Below the pieces are notes generated by a model. That model searched no databases. It saw only the letters and a list, made by a program, of their open reading frames with translations, and was not told the origin of the DNA. A stretch of DNA of 64,000 bases, taken from NCBI RefSeq assembly GCF_039839785.1, contig NZ_JBDOQT010000001.1, positions 1,922,001 through 1,986,000 on the forward strand, in the 5' to 3' direction. The stretch comes from Pelagibius sp. CAU 1746. Its GTDB lineage: Bacteria > Pseudomonadota > Alphaproteobacteria > Kiloniellales > Kiloniellaceae. Positions 46,927 through 55,243 of the stretch are shown in pieces. The position numbers and the translations under genes are program-made. Numbering within the stretch: position 1 is the first letter of the stretch; every line of letters starts with the position of its first letter.

Positions 46927-47040
46927 CAGATTTGACCTTATGCTGAGGAGGCGCGTCAGCGCCGCCTCGAAGTACGAGGTCAAATCTGGTACCTCGCCTC
47001 ACCCTGAGGAGGGCTGAAAGCCCGTCTCGAAGGGCGAGGC
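46927..47040. repeat. REP-like palindromic repeat pair
   Basis: The first element is bounded by perfect 12-base arms CAGATTTGACCT (46927-46938) and AGGTCAAATCTG (46977-46988) with an inner hairpin. The second (46997-47039) runs CCTCACCCTGAGGAGG to GTCTCGAAGGGCGAGG and is a copy of the unit at 26207-26248. Located between the 5'-nucleotidase and HAD genes. Confidence 0.8.
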
Positions 47041-47062
47041 GAAATCCTGATGGGAAAGCAGA

Positions 47063-47767
47063 ATGATCGATACCGTCGCCTTCGATGCCGACGACACGCT
47101 GTGGCACAACGAGCACCTGTTCCAGGACACCCAGAAGGCCCTGGAGGCGATCGTGCAGCGCTACCGCCCGGGCGAGGACATCCACGACGCGCTCTTCACC
47201 GTGGAGATGAAGAACCTCGCGCTCTTCGGTTACGGCATCAAGGGTTTCACGTTGTCCATGGTGGAGGCGGCCATTCAGATTACGGGGTGCCGCATCACGG
47301 CGGAAGATATCCACGAGATCGTTGGGCTCGGCAAGGCCATGATGGAGGCGCCGGTCGACCTGCTGGACGATGTCGAGCGGACCCTGGACGCGGTGAAGGG
47401 GCGCTTCCGCGTGATCCTCATCACCAAGGGCGACATCGTCGACCAGACGAGCAAGATCGAACGCTCCGGCCTGGCCGGCCACTTCGAGCAGGTGGAGATC
47501 GTGCCGCGCAAGGACGCCGGCGTTTACCACGCCATCTTCCAGCGTCACGGCATCGCGCCGGAGCGCACAGTCATGGTCGGCAACTCCATGCCCTCGGACG
47601 TGTTGCCTATCCTGGAGCTGGGCGGCCACGGCGTGCACGTGCCCTACGCCCTGCTGTGGGCCCACGAGGCCCACGACGAGGATCCCGAGAGCGAACGCTT
47701 CCACCGCCTGGAGCGCCTCGGCGAGTTGCCGGGCCTCCTGGAGCGCCTGCGCGGCGGACAAGGCTGA
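47063..47767 (+). CDS. HAD-superfamily hydrolase
   Basis: A 234-residue HAD enzyme. Motif I is AFDADDTLWHNEHLF (nucleophile Asp 8 and acid/base Asp 10), motif II is ILITKGD (about residue 117), motif III is the Lys in PRKDAG, and motif IV is a weak VGNSMPSDVLPIL with only one Asp. The helical C1 cap occupies residues 18-90. Substrate unknown; likely a small phosphoester. It is 12 bases upstream of the GFA gene and probably co-transcribed with it. Confidence 0.83.
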   Translation: MIDTVAFDADDTLWHNEHLFQDTQKALEAIVQRYRPGEDIHDALFTVEMKNLALFGYGIKGFTLSMVEAAIQITGCRITAEDIHEIVGLGKAMMEAPVDLLDDVERTLDAVKGRFRVILITKGDIVDQTSKIERSGLAGHFEQVEIVPRKDAGVYHAIFQRHGIAPERTVMVGNSMPSDVLPILELGGHGVHVPYALLWAHEAHDEDPESERFHRLERLGELPGLLERLRGGQG

Positions 47768-47779
47768 GGGGAGGCTTTC

Positions 47780-48202
47780 GTGAAACACCACGGCGGCTGC
47801 CACTGCGGCGCCATTGCCATCACCTACGAGAGCGACGTGGCGCCGGAGGAGACCGAGGTGCGGGCCTGCCAGTGCAGCTTCTGCCGCAAGCATGCCTCGC
47901 GCGCGGTGTCCGACCCGGCCGGCAAGGTGACGCTCACCCTGCGCGATGAGGACGCCGTGCAGCGCTACCGCTTCGGCCTCGGCATCGCCGACTACTATCT
48001 CTGCGGGCGCTGTGGGGTCTACGTGGCCGCGGTCATGCCCGACGGGGAGCGAACTTATGCGGTCGCCATCATAAACGCCTTTGCTGACAGCGCCCGCTTC
48101 ACTCGGACGCTGATTCTCTCCGACTACTCGGCGGAGGACGAGACGGGACGCCGCCGGCGCCGCCGCGAGCGCTGGACTCCGGCTGAGATCGTCGTCGCTT
48201 AG
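47780..48202 (+). CDS. GFA-domain (CENP-V/Mss4-like) zinc protein
   Basis: A 140-residue protein with the GFA zinc-binding pattern: GGCHCGAI (Cys 7 and 9), CQCSFCRKH (about residue 35) and YLCGRCGVYVA (about 74). The family was named for glutathione-dependent formaldehyde activation, but that activity is not established for most members. It ends in a basic stretch of Arg. GTG start has GGGAGG upstream. Its stop overlaps the stop of the opposing AraC gene. Confidence 0.85.
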   Translation: MKHHGGCHCGAIAITYESDVAPEETEVRACQCSFCRKHASRAVSDPAGKVTLTLRDEDAVQRYRFGLGIADYYLCGRCGVYVAAVMPDGERTYAVAIINAFADSARFTRTLILSDYSAEDETGRRRRRRERWTPAEIVVA

Positions 48203-49251
48203 CTGCCGCTGGCCGCTTTGCTCGGCCCGCGGAAGCGCTGGCGGTATCGGGCGGGGGTGATGCCGGTGTGCCGCTTGAAGAGGCGGCGGAAGAAGGCCGG
48301 GTCCTCGTAGCCGACGGTGGCGCCGACCTGCTCGGTCGGCCAGTCTGTGGTCTCCAGGTATTCCTTGGCTTCCTCCACGCGCAGGGTCTGCACATAGACG
48401 ACCGGCTTGAAGCCGGTGGCCGCCTGAAAGCGCCGCTTGAAACTGCGCTCCGGCAGGCCGGAACGCTCGGCCATGCGGCTGACCGGGTTGGGCGCGGCAT
48501 AGTGTTCGGCGATCCACTGCTGGCAGTCGGCGATCGCCTGGTCGTCGTGGGGGCGCGGCTTGACCATGGCGGCGTAGGGCAGTTGACCGTCGCTGCGGTC
48601 GCCGATCAGGAAGGCTTTGGCCATGCGCCGGGCCTCCGCGTCGCCGCAAAAGCGCGCGATGAGATGCAGCACCAGGTCTTCCCAGGAAGCGGCGCCGCCG
48701 CTGGTAAGAATGCGTCCCCCCGGGGCATCCGGCAGCATGAGGTCCTTGACGCTCAGCTTCACCGCCGGGAAGTGGGTGGCGAAGAGGCGTTCGAAGGCCC
48801 AGTGCGTGGTCGCCGTCCGGCCGTCGAGCAGGCCGGCTTCGGCGAGAAGGACCGAGCCGGTGCAGACGGCAGCCACCACGGCGCCGCCCTCGTACTGCTG
48901 CCGGACCCAGGCGGCGCTCTCCGCCCAGGCGCCACGCGGATCGAAATCGATGGGAATCGCCAGATCGGACACCACCACGAGATCGCTTTCCGGCCGCTCG
49001 GCCAGGGCCGCCTGCGGGGCGACCGGCACGCCGCCCCAGCAGCGGAAGGGCTCGCGCGACGGGGAGACGATCTCCACGGCCATGGTCGGGCCGGCCTCGG
49101 TTTCGCCGGTGATCTGCGACCACAGGCGCCCGGCGCTCGAAAGCACGTCATAGAGCCCGTAGAGCACCGAAGCGGAGCTTTCGGGCAGCGCCAAGATAGT
49201 GACGCGGATGGGATTTTCGGACTGGTCCGATCTTCCTGCGGGGGCGGCCAT
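48199..49251 (-). CDS. GlxA-family AraC transcriptional regulator
   Basis: A 350-residue regulator. Residues about 15-195 form a DJ-1/PfpI-like domain with AAVCTGSVLLAEAGLLDGRTATTHW, whose Cys sits where GATase1-like regulators have the nucleophile. Residues about 245-340 form the AraC pair of helix-turn-helices (SRMAERSGLPERSFKRRFQAATGF; VGATVGYEDPAFFRRLFKRHTGITPARYRQRF). These regulators often respond to amines or aldehydes. ATG 49251 begins just before the DJ-1 domain; the frame continues upstream without a good site. It is divergent from the methyltransferase and may control it. Confidence 0.85.
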   Translation of the reverse strand: MAAPAGRSDQSENPIRVTILALPESSASVLYGLYDVLSSAGRLWSQITGETEAGPTMAVEIVSPSREPFRCWGGVPVAPQAALAERPESDLVVVSDLAIPIDFDPRGAWAESAAWVRQQYEGGAVVAAVCTGSVLLAEAGLLDGRTATTHWAFERLFATHFPAVKLSVKDLMLPDAPGGRILTSGGAASWEDLVLHLIARFCGDAEARRMAKAFLIGDRSDGQLPYAAMVKPRPHDDQAIADCQQWIAEHYAAPNPVSRMAERSGLPERSFKRRFQAATGFKPVVYVQTLRVEEAKEYLETTDWPTEQVGATVGYEDPAFFRRLFKRHTGITPARYRQRFRGPSKAASGS

Positions 49252-49385
49252 GGCCGGAGGCCTCGCTGTCGTGGCAGAAACGCCTCTGTTTCGGCGTTTC
49301 TCCCACTTACCTTCTTCCGGCGCGTTCTGCAATCTCTCCCCGCCGCATTGAAGTTCGCCGCGCCAATTCGAGAGTGAGATTCGAC

Positions 49386-50474
49386 ATGATGGAAGCGACA
49401 CGCGCCCTGCCGGCCTTCGACGAGGCCGCTGCGGAGGCTTTTGCCGAACGCATGGCCGGGATGGTCAACACCGCGGCCGTGACGGTGATGATTTCCCTGG
49501 GCCATCGCAGCGGCCTCTTCGACACCCTGGCCGGCTTGCCGCCCAGCACCTCGGCGGCCATCGCCGACGCGGCGGAACTGTCGGAGCGCTACGTGCGCGA
49601 ATGGCTGGCCGCCATGGTGACCGGCGGCATCGTCATCTATGACGTGAAGACTGGAAGCTATTGCCTGCCGGCCGAGCACGCCGCCTGCCTGACCCGCGAT
49701 GCGCCGCTGGGCAACCTCGCGGTGGCGGCCAACGCCATCCCGGTGATCGCCGCCGCCCACGACCGCATCGTGGAATGCTTTGAGACCGGCGAGGGCACCC
49801 GTTACGAGGACTATCCCTGTTTCCACCAGATGATGGCCGAGGACAGCGGCCAGACCGTGGTGGCGCAGCTCTTCGACCTCATCCTGCCGCTGGCCCCGGA
49901 ACTGCCGGGCCGCCTGGCCGAGGGCATCGACGTGCTGGATGCGGGCTGCGGCAGCGGTCGGGCCCTCATCGCCATGGCCGCGCGCTATCCCAACAGCCGC
50001 TTCACCGGCTACGACCTCTGCGCCGACGCCGTTGCCGGGGCGCAGCAGGCCGCCAGGGCCGCCGGGCTGGAGAACATCCGCTTCGAACGGCGCGATCTCA
50101 CCGGCTTCGACGAGAAGGACGCCTACGACCTCGTGACCTCCTTCGACGCCGTACACGACCAGAAGGACCCGCAGGGCCTATTGAAGGGCCTCTACGGCGC
50201 GCTGCGGCCCGGCGGCGTCTACCTGATGCAGGATATCGGCGGCTCGGCGAAGCTGGAAAACAACCTGGATTTCCCCATGGCCGCCTTTCTCTACACCGCC
50301 TCCTGCATGCACTGCATGCCGGTCTCCCTGGGCCAGGGCGGCGCAGGCCTCGGCACCATGTGGGGCTGGGAAACGGCGCTGGAGATGCTCAAGGAAGCGG
50401 GCTTCGCAGCGCCGGAGAAATCGACCTTCGACCACGACCCCTTGAACGTCTGGTTCGTCTCCCGTAAGGCCTAG
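49386..50474 (+). CDS. SAM-dependent methyltransferase with N-terminal winged helix
   Basis: A 362-residue class I methyltransferase. Residues 10-90 form a winged-helix-like dimerisation domain (LFDTLAGLPPSTSAAIADAAELSERYVREWLAAM). Motif I VLDAGCGSGRAL is at about residue 182, followed by FTGYDLCADAV and the post-I region DLVTSFDAVHD. It resembles the Rv2258c-like group acting on unknown small molecules. Start ATG 49386 (second Met 49389); GTG 49374 is possible. Transcribed away from the GlxA-type regulator. Confidence 0.83.
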   Translation: MMEATRALPAFDEAAAEAFAERMAGMVNTAAVTVMISLGHRSGLFDTLAGLPPSTSAAIADAAELSERYVREWLAAMVTGGIVIYDVKTGSYCLPAEHAACLTRDAPLGNLAVAANAIPVIAAAHDRIVECFETGEGTRYEDYPCFHQMMAEDSGQTVVAQLFDLILPLAPELPGRLAEGIDVLDAGCGSGRALIAMAARYPNSRFTGYDLCADAVAGAQQAARAAGLENIRFERRDLTGFDEKDAYDLVTSFDAVHDQKDPQGLLKGLYGALRPGGVYLMQDIGGSAKLENNLDFPMAAFLYTASCMHCMPVSLGQGGAGLGTMWGWETALEMLKEAGFAAPEKSTFDHDPLNVWFVSRKA

Positions 50475-50576
50475 TCTCCCGACTGCCTTGCGGGCGCAGG
50501 GAAGGGCGCGACTGCGGCGAATAGTGCCCTTCCCTGTTCCTTCTGGCCCCCGTCCTTGACGGGAGGCCTCCCGCAG

Positions 50577-50600
50577 GTTATGGAATGAGCGTTCCATAAC
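50577..50600. promoter_or_regulatory. TetR operator (perfect inverted repeat)
   Basis: GTTATGGAA (50577-50585) and TTCCATAAC (50592-50600) are exact 9-base inverted arms with a 6-base spacer, 22 bases before the tetR-family start. A near copy of its core recurs before the peroxiredoxin-like gene. Confidence 0.85.
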
Positions 50601-50622
50601 TGAGCGCGGAGGAAGCCGGCCC

Positions 50623-51204
50623 ATGGCCCGGCCCCGCAGATTTGAACGTGAAGAGGTGGTGGAGAAGGCGCTGGGCGTCTTCTGGCGCCAGGGCTATCAG
50701 GCGACCTCGGTGCAGGACCTGGTGGACGCGACCGGCCTCAACCGCGGCAGCCTCTACGACACCTTCGGCGACAAGCACGGCCTCTTCCTGGAGGTGGTGG
50801 AGCACTACCGCAGCCACGTCAGCGCCCGGCGCCTCGCCAAGCTGGAGGAGCCGGGGCCGGCGCGCGAGAAGATCGCCACCTTCTTCAAAGAGGTCATCGA
50901 GTTCTCGGTCGGCGAGGGGCGCCTGCTGGGCTGCCTCATGACCAACGCCGCCATCGAGCTGGCGCCGCACGACCGCGACACCCGGCTGGCCGTGGCCGCC
51001 AACATGGCGGCCATGGAGGCCGCCTTCCGCCGGGTGCTGACCCGCGCCCGCAAGGAGGGCGAGATCGGCGCCGGGAAGTCGCCCGCCGACCTGGCGCGCT
51101 TCCTCACCGCCACCGCGAACGGCCTGCGCGTGATGGCCAAGGTGTCGCCCGAGCGGGCCGCCCTGCGCAGCGTGGTGCGCATCGCACTCGAATCGCTCGA
51201 TTGA
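50623..51204 (+). CDS. TetR-family transcriptional repressor
   Basis: A 193-residue repressor. The DNA-binding domain is ALGVFWRQGYQATSVQDLVDATGLNRGSLYDTFGDKHGLF (helix-turn-helix at about residues 27-48, written here only in part), the form seen in AcuR/NemR-type regulators. LGCLMTNAAIEL (about residue 105) has a single Cys next to the ligand pocket, common in members sensing electrophiles. A perfect operator lies just upstream, and a second copy sits before the next gene, so it probably represses itself and that gene. Confidence 0.88.
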   Translation: MARPRRFEREEVVEKALGVFWRQGYQATSVQDLVDATGLNRGSLYDTFGDKHGLFLEVVEHYRSHVSARRLAKLEEPGPAREKIATFFKEVIEFSVGEGRLLGCLMTNAAIELAPHDRDTRLAVAANMAAMEAAFRRVLTRARKEGEIGAGKSPADLARFLTATANGLRVMAKVSPERAALRSVVRIALESLD

Positions 51205-51223
51205 GTTTTTTTGACCTGTTTTT

Positions 51224-51237
51224 GAATGATCGTTCCA
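51224..51237. promoter_or_regulatory. Second TetR operator copy before the peroxiredoxin-like gene
   Basis: GAATGATCGTTCCA matches the core GAATGAGCGTTCCA of the tetR operator (50583-50596) at 13 of 14 bases. It lies 9 bases upstream of the ATG at 51246, so a repressor bound here could block transcription or initiation of the gene. Confidence 0.65.
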
Positions 51238-51245
51238 GAAATCAG

Positions 51246-51791
51246 ATGCAAGAGGATGTCAAGAACATGCTGAAGACACGCCACCCCGCCCCTGAAATGT
51301 CCTTTCCGCTGCTCGACGGCGGCACCTGGACCTTGTCGGAGCGCAAGCCCGAAAGCCTCTCCATGGTGGTGACCTACCGGGGCGCTCACTGTCCGCTATG
51401 CCGGAACTACCTGCAGGACCTGAACCGGCGCATGAGCGAGTTCAAGGCGCGAGGCGTCGACGTGGTCGCGGTGAGCGGCGATGGCAAGGAGCGTGCCGAG
51501 ATGGCCAAGAAGGATTGGGAACTCTCCGAAGTACCGGTCGCCTATGGCCTCAGCATCGAAAAGGCGCGGGAACTGGAGCTGCCGATCTCGACCAGCCGCG
51601 GCAAGACCTCGATCGGAATAGAGGAACCGGCACAGTTCAGCGAGCCGGGCCTTTTCCTGATGAAGCCGGACGGCACGCTCTATGCCGCCTACATCCAAAC
51701 CTTGCCCTTCGCTCGTCCGCCGCTGGACCAACTTCTGAAAGCCATCGATTTTATCAAGGAAAAAGACTACCCCGCCCGCGGCGAGGCCTGA
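51246..51791 (+). CDS. Peroxiredoxin-like (AhpC/TSA) thiol protein
   Basis: A 181-residue thioredoxin-fold protein. The redox motif is RGAHCPLCRNYL (C-x2-C, about residue 47), as in AhpC/TSA-like 'peroxiredoxin-like' proteins, rather than the PxxxT-x2-C of classic peroxiredoxins. The rest of the fold is present: VVAVSGDGKERAE and GLFLMKPDGTLY. It probably reduces or senses peroxides or disulfides in the cytoplasm. ATG 51246 has a poor site; ATG 51267 has AAGAGGA upstream and starts at the conserved block, so the true start could be there. Paired with the TetR gene. Confidence 0.83.
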   Translation: MQEDVKNMLKTRHPAPEMSFPLLDGGTWTLSERKPESLSMVVTYRGAHCPLCRNYLQDLNRRMSEFKARGVDVVAVSGDGKERAEMAKKDWELSEVPVAYGLSIEKARELELPISTSRGKTSIGIEEPAQFSEPGLFLMKPDGTLYAAYIQTLPFARPPLDQLLKAIDFIKEKDYPARGEA

Positions 51792-52328
51792 GCGTCTCGC
51801 CGCCGCGTCCGGAGCCGGCGGGCGACGGGGCGTTGGAGAAAAGGGGGCCGGGCAGCGGACGCGGCAGGTCCGGCCCCCCTCGCGGATGCCGATGACGACC
51901 GCGCTCCGCAAGCCCAGCGCAAGACGGCGCTGAGTTGCCCTTCGGGGAGATTACGCCAGAGGTACATGTCGGCATCGTCCCTGAGGCGGTCGAAGTGCCG
52001 CGCAGCGCCGCGGGGCGGGCGGGCTGCCGTGGCGCCGCGTAAACCGCCTTTGCCGGCGCCAGGAGCCTTCTTGTCGAGACGGACTTCTAGAAGGCTAGGG
52101 TGCATCGGTCGGACCCCGGAATCCGTCTTGCTGAAGGGACGACCATGATGCGAATGATAATGATTGTCAATCGCGCTGGTCTGTGTAAGATCGCGCCTCG
52201 AGCCTTTGCTTGCCAGGGCCGTTCCTTCCACCGGGGCGGCCTTTTTCCGGCAGCTTTGTTAAGAATGCGTGTTATTAGCGATTAGGGCGATGACGCGCGC
52301 CAGCGATGTGAAGAGGGGAAGTCAACCG
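51792..52328. other. Intergenic region containing the iron-regulated promoter
   Basis: 537 bases. The first 350 are GC-rich with nothing recognised. From 52145 on the sequence becomes AT-rich and holds the Fur-box listed separately. The final bases hold GAGGGGAAG, the binding site for the imelysin start at 52329. Confidence 0.5.
52153..52171. promoter_or_regulatory. Fur-box-like site upstream of the imelysin cluster
   Basis: AATGATAATGATTGTCAAT resembles the 19-base Fur consensus GATAATGATAATCATTATC, with the repeated GATAAT-like hexamers. It lies 158 bases upstream of the first imelysin gene, suggesting iron-dependent repression. Confidence 0.7.
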
Positions 52329-53621
52329 ATGAAAATGTTGCAGACAGCCGCCCGGAGCGCGCTATTGGCCACGGTGCTGGCTGTGGGGCCGCTCGCCGTG
52401 CCGCTGAGCGCGGCGGAGGTGGACAAGCGGGCGGTCCTGAAGACCTACGCGGATATCGCCCATGCCGCCTACGAGGACTCACTGCTTACCGCGCGGACGC
52501 TGGACAGCGCGGTCGACGCGCTGATCGCCAATCCCTCCGACGTCACCCTGGCAGCGGCGCGCGAGGCCTGGATCGCCGCGCGCGTGCCCTACCAGCAGAC
52601 GGAGGCCTATCGCTTCGGAAATGCGGTGGTCGACGACTGGGAAGGCAAGGTCAACGCCTGGCCGCTGGACGAAGGTCTCATCGACTACGTGGACGAGTCC
52701 GCTTACGGGAGCGAATCCGACGAGAACCCGATCTACACCGCCAATGTCATTGCCAACGAGACGCTGCGCGTGAACGGCCAGATGGTCGACGCCGGAAAGA
52801 TCGACAAGACGTTGCTCGCGGAGGTGCTGCACGAGGCCGAGGAAGTCGAGGCCAACGTGGCCACCGGTTACCACGCGATCGAGTTTCTGCTCTGGGGCCA
52901 GGACCTGAACGGTACCGGCCCGGGTGCCGGCAAGCGTCCGGCCAGCGACTTCAGCAAGACCAGCTGCACCGGCGGCCACTGCGAGCGCCGGGCGGCCTAT
53001 CTGAAAGCGGCGACCGGCCTGTTGATCGACGACCTGGAGGACATGGTGGCGCTCTGGGCGGCGGACGGCGGGGCGCGCGGCGGCCTGCTGTCGGGCGCGC
53101 CCGACGCGGGCCTGGCCGCCATGCTGACCGGTATGGGCAGCCTCTCCTACGGCGAACTGGCGGGCGAGCGCATCAAGCTGGGCCTCATGCTTCACGATCC
53201 CGAGGAAGAGCACGACTGCTTCAGCGACAACACTCACTACTCGCACTACTACGACCAGCAGGGCGTCATCAACGTCTACACCGGCAGCTACACCCGCGTC
53301 GACGGCAGTGTCGTGTCGGGCCCGAGCCTCGCAAACCTGGTCGCCGCAAAGGACGGCGCGGTGGACCGCGACCTGCGCGGCAAGCTCACGGCGACCAAGG
53401 GCACCATGCAGGCCATGGTCGACCGCGCCGAGACGGTCGAGGCCTACGACCAGATGATCGGCGAGGGCAATGCCGAGGGTAACGCGGTGATCGAGGCCGT
53501 GGTGCAGGCGCTGACCGACCAGACCAAGGCGATCGAGCGCGCCGTGGCCGTACTCGACCTCTCGGCCATCGCGTTCGAGGGGTCGGACAGCCTCGACGAC
53601 CCGCAGGCCGTGTTCCAGTGA
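52329..53621 (+). CDS. Imelysin-family iron-regulated periplasmic protein (IrpA-like)
   Basis: A 430-residue secreted protein. Signal peptide: ARSALLATVLAVGPLAVPLSA, cleaved before AEVDK. The imelysin domain (about residues 40-400) contains the G-x-H-x-x-E motif as TGYHAIEFLLWG (about 197). A pair of Cys in SCTGGHC follows. Imelysins are M75 'peptidase' homologues without proteolytic activity and are linked to iron acquisition. It is the first gene behind the Fur box. ATG 52329 has GAGGGGAAG upstream. Confidence 0.9.
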   Translation: MKMLQTAARSALLATVLAVGPLAVPLSAAEVDKRAVLKTYADIAHAAYEDSLLTARTLDSAVDALIANPSDVTLAAAREAWIAARVPYQQTEAYRFGNAVVDDWEGKVNAWPLDEGLIDYVDESAYGSESDENPIYTANVIANETLRVNGQMVDAGKIDKTLLAEVLHEAEEVEANVATGYHAIEFLLWGQDLNGTGPGAGKRPASDFSKTSCTGGHCERRAAYLKAATGLLIDDLEDMVALWAADGGARGGLLSGAPDAGLAAMLTGMGSLSYGELAGERIKLGLMLHDPEEEHDCFSDNTHYSHYYDQQGVINVYTGSYTRVDGSVVSGPSLANLVAAKDGAVDRDLRGKLTATKGTMQAMVDRAETVEAYDQMIGEGNAEGNAVIEAVVQALTDQTKAIERAVAVLDLSAIAFEGSDSLDDPQAVFQ

Positions 53622-53683
53622 TCGCTGGGGAAACGGCCCGGAGAGCAGGCGCTCTTCGGGGTTTGTGCTGAGTAAAGAAAGCG

Positions 53684-53758
53684 ATGAACTATCCTAGCGC
53701 GGCCCTCCTGGGTCTTCTGTTGATGACGGGCGGGCCGGAGAGATTCGAGCGGCAGTGC
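53684..53758 (+). other. Out-of-frame N-terminal segment (signal-like) of the di-haem oxidoreductase
   Basis: ATG 53684 opens a frame beginning MNYPSAALLGLLLMTGG, a short hydrophobic signal-like stretch with an AAAGAAAG site upstream. It runs into the 26-base duplicated segment and a G8 tract and then leaves the oxidoreductase frame. Removing the duplicate exactly restores the frame with the body of the gene. Confidence 0.65.
53731..53756. repeat. 26-base direct repeat, copy 1 (inserted copy)
   Basis: Identical to 53847-53872, both starting CGGGCCGGAGAGATTCGAGC and ending CAGT. Copy 2 lies at its expected place in the reading frame; copy 1 is out of place and is followed by a G8 tract (53759-53766). 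Distance between copies is 116 bases. Confidence 0.9.
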
Positions 53759-55215
53759 GGGGGGGGCCGGCAGCCATGGCTGCCGCCCCGACACCTGCTG
53801 AAAAGGCGCGTATCGAAGCGGCGATCGCGCCGACGGAGGACTTCACCGGGCCGGAGAGATTCGAGCGGCAGTCCGGCGGTGCGGCGACCTCCGTCAATGC
53901 GGTCAACGGCGATGCCTTCTCCCATCCCTCCGCGAACATGAGCTTCGAGCGCGAGCTCGATTTCAAGATCGGCAACGGCCTCTTCCGGCGCCTCTGGGTT
54001 TCCGCGCCGGCTTCGACCACCTCGGCCGACGGCTTGGGGCCGCTGTTCAATGCACGTTCCTGTCAGCGCTGCCACCTGAAGGACGGGCGCGGCCATCCGC
54101 CGGCCTCGGCGCAAGACTCGGCGGTCTCCATGCTGCTGCGCCTCAGCATCGCGCCGCAGAACGACGAGCAGCGTGCCTTGCTGGCCAGCGGCCGCGCTGG
54201 AGTGATTCCCGAGCCGACCTACGGCGGCCAGTTGCAGGATCTGGCGATCAAGGGGCACAAGGCCGAAGGCAGGATGCACATCGAATACGAGGAGATGGAG
54301 GTGGTGCTGGCCGACGGCACCAAGGTCTCGCTGCGCCGCCCCACCTACACGATCACCGATCTCGCCTATGGCCCGCTGCACCCCGACATCATGATCTCGC
54401 CGCGCGTTGCGCCGCCGATGATCGGCCTCGGTCTGTTGGAGGCCGTCCACGACGAGGACATCGAAAGCCATGCCGATCCGGCGGACGCGGACGGCGACGG
54501 CATCTCCGGCCGCGTCAACAGGGTCTGGGACGATGTACGGCGGAGGGTGGTGCCTGGCCGCTTCGGCTGGAAGGCGGGCCAGCCCAACTTGCTTCAGCAG
54601 AGCAGCCATGCCATCAACGGGGACATCGGCCTTTCCGCGCCGACCATGCCCGCGGCCGCGGGGGACTGCACCGAGGCGCAGGTCGCCTGCAGGCAGGCGC
54701 CCAACGGCGACAGCCGCCAGCACGACGGCCTGGAGGCTTCGGCGGAGATGATGGATCTCATTGCCTTCTACAGCCGCAATCTGGCGGTGCCGGCGCGCCG
54801 GGACTTGGACGACCCGCAGGTCCTGGCCGGCAAGCAGGTCTTCTACGAGAGCGGCTGCATCGCCTGTCACCGGCCCAAGTACGTGACGCGGCGCGACGCC
54901 CTGGGCGAGGAGCAGTCCTTTCAGCTCATCTGGCCCTACAGCGACCTGTTGCTGCACGACATGGGCGAGGGCCTTGCGGATCACCGCCCCGAAGGCCGGG
55001 CATCCGGCCGGGAATGGCGTACGGCGCCTTTGTGGGGGATCGGCCTCACCGAGAGAGTGAACGGCCACACCCAGTTCCTGCACGACGGGCGCGCCCGCAA
55101 CCTGCTGGAAGCGATCCTCTGGCACGGCGGCGAGGCGGAAGCCGCCAAGCAGGAGGTGGTGGACCTGCCCGCCGAAGCGCGCGAGGCGCTGCTGGCATTC
55201 CTGCGGACGCTGTGA
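53755..55215 (+). CDS. Di-haem thiol oxidoreductase (DUF1111), N-terminus probably frameshifted
   Basis: The open part gives up to 486 residues. Two c-type haem sites are visible: SCQRCHLKDG (about residue 102) and GCIACHRP (about 377). FKIGNGLFRRLWVSAP and DADGDGISGRVNRVWD are standard DUF1111 blocks. The protein should work in the periplasm with imelysin partners in iron uptake. From GTG 53755 or ATG 53776 there is no signal peptide, so haem attachment would not occur; the signal-like stretch is in another frame upstream, displaced by a 26-base duplication. Either a real recent mutation or an assembly artefact. Confidence 0.85.
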   Translation: MRGGPAAMAAAPTPAEKARIEAAIAPTEDFTGPERFERQSGGAATSVNAVNGDAFSHPSANMSFERELDFKIGNGLFRRLWVSAPASTTSADGLGPLFNARSCQRCHLKDGRGHPPASAQDSAVSMLLRLSIAPQNDEQRALLASGRAGVIPEPTYGGQLQDLAIKGHKAEGRMHIEYEEMEVVLADGTKVSLRRPTYTITDLAYGPLHPDIMISPRVAPPMIGLGLLEAVHDEDIESHADPADADGDGISGRVNRVWDDVRRRVVPGRFGWKAGQPNLLQQSSHAINGDIGLSAPTMPAAAGDCTEAQVACRQAPNGDSRQHDGLEASAEMMDLIAFYSRNLAVPARRDLDDPQVLAGKQVFYESGCIACHRPKYVTRRDALGEEQSFQLIWPYSDLLLHDMGEGLADHRPEGRASGREWRTAPLWGIGLTERVNGHTQFLHDGRARNLLEAILWHGGEAEAAKQEVVDLPAEAREALLAFLRTL

Positions 55216-55243
55216 CCGGCGGTCCGGTTTGGGAGACTTAGTT

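Noticed and set aside
45395..49123. Very long open frame on the minus strand (over 1200 codons) across the 5'-nucleotidase, HAD and GFA genes.
   Set aside because: It runs antisense to three genes with full catalytic motifs; its translation is Arg/Gln/Gly/His-rich low complexity and it has no fold motif. High GC makes stop codons rare in this frame.
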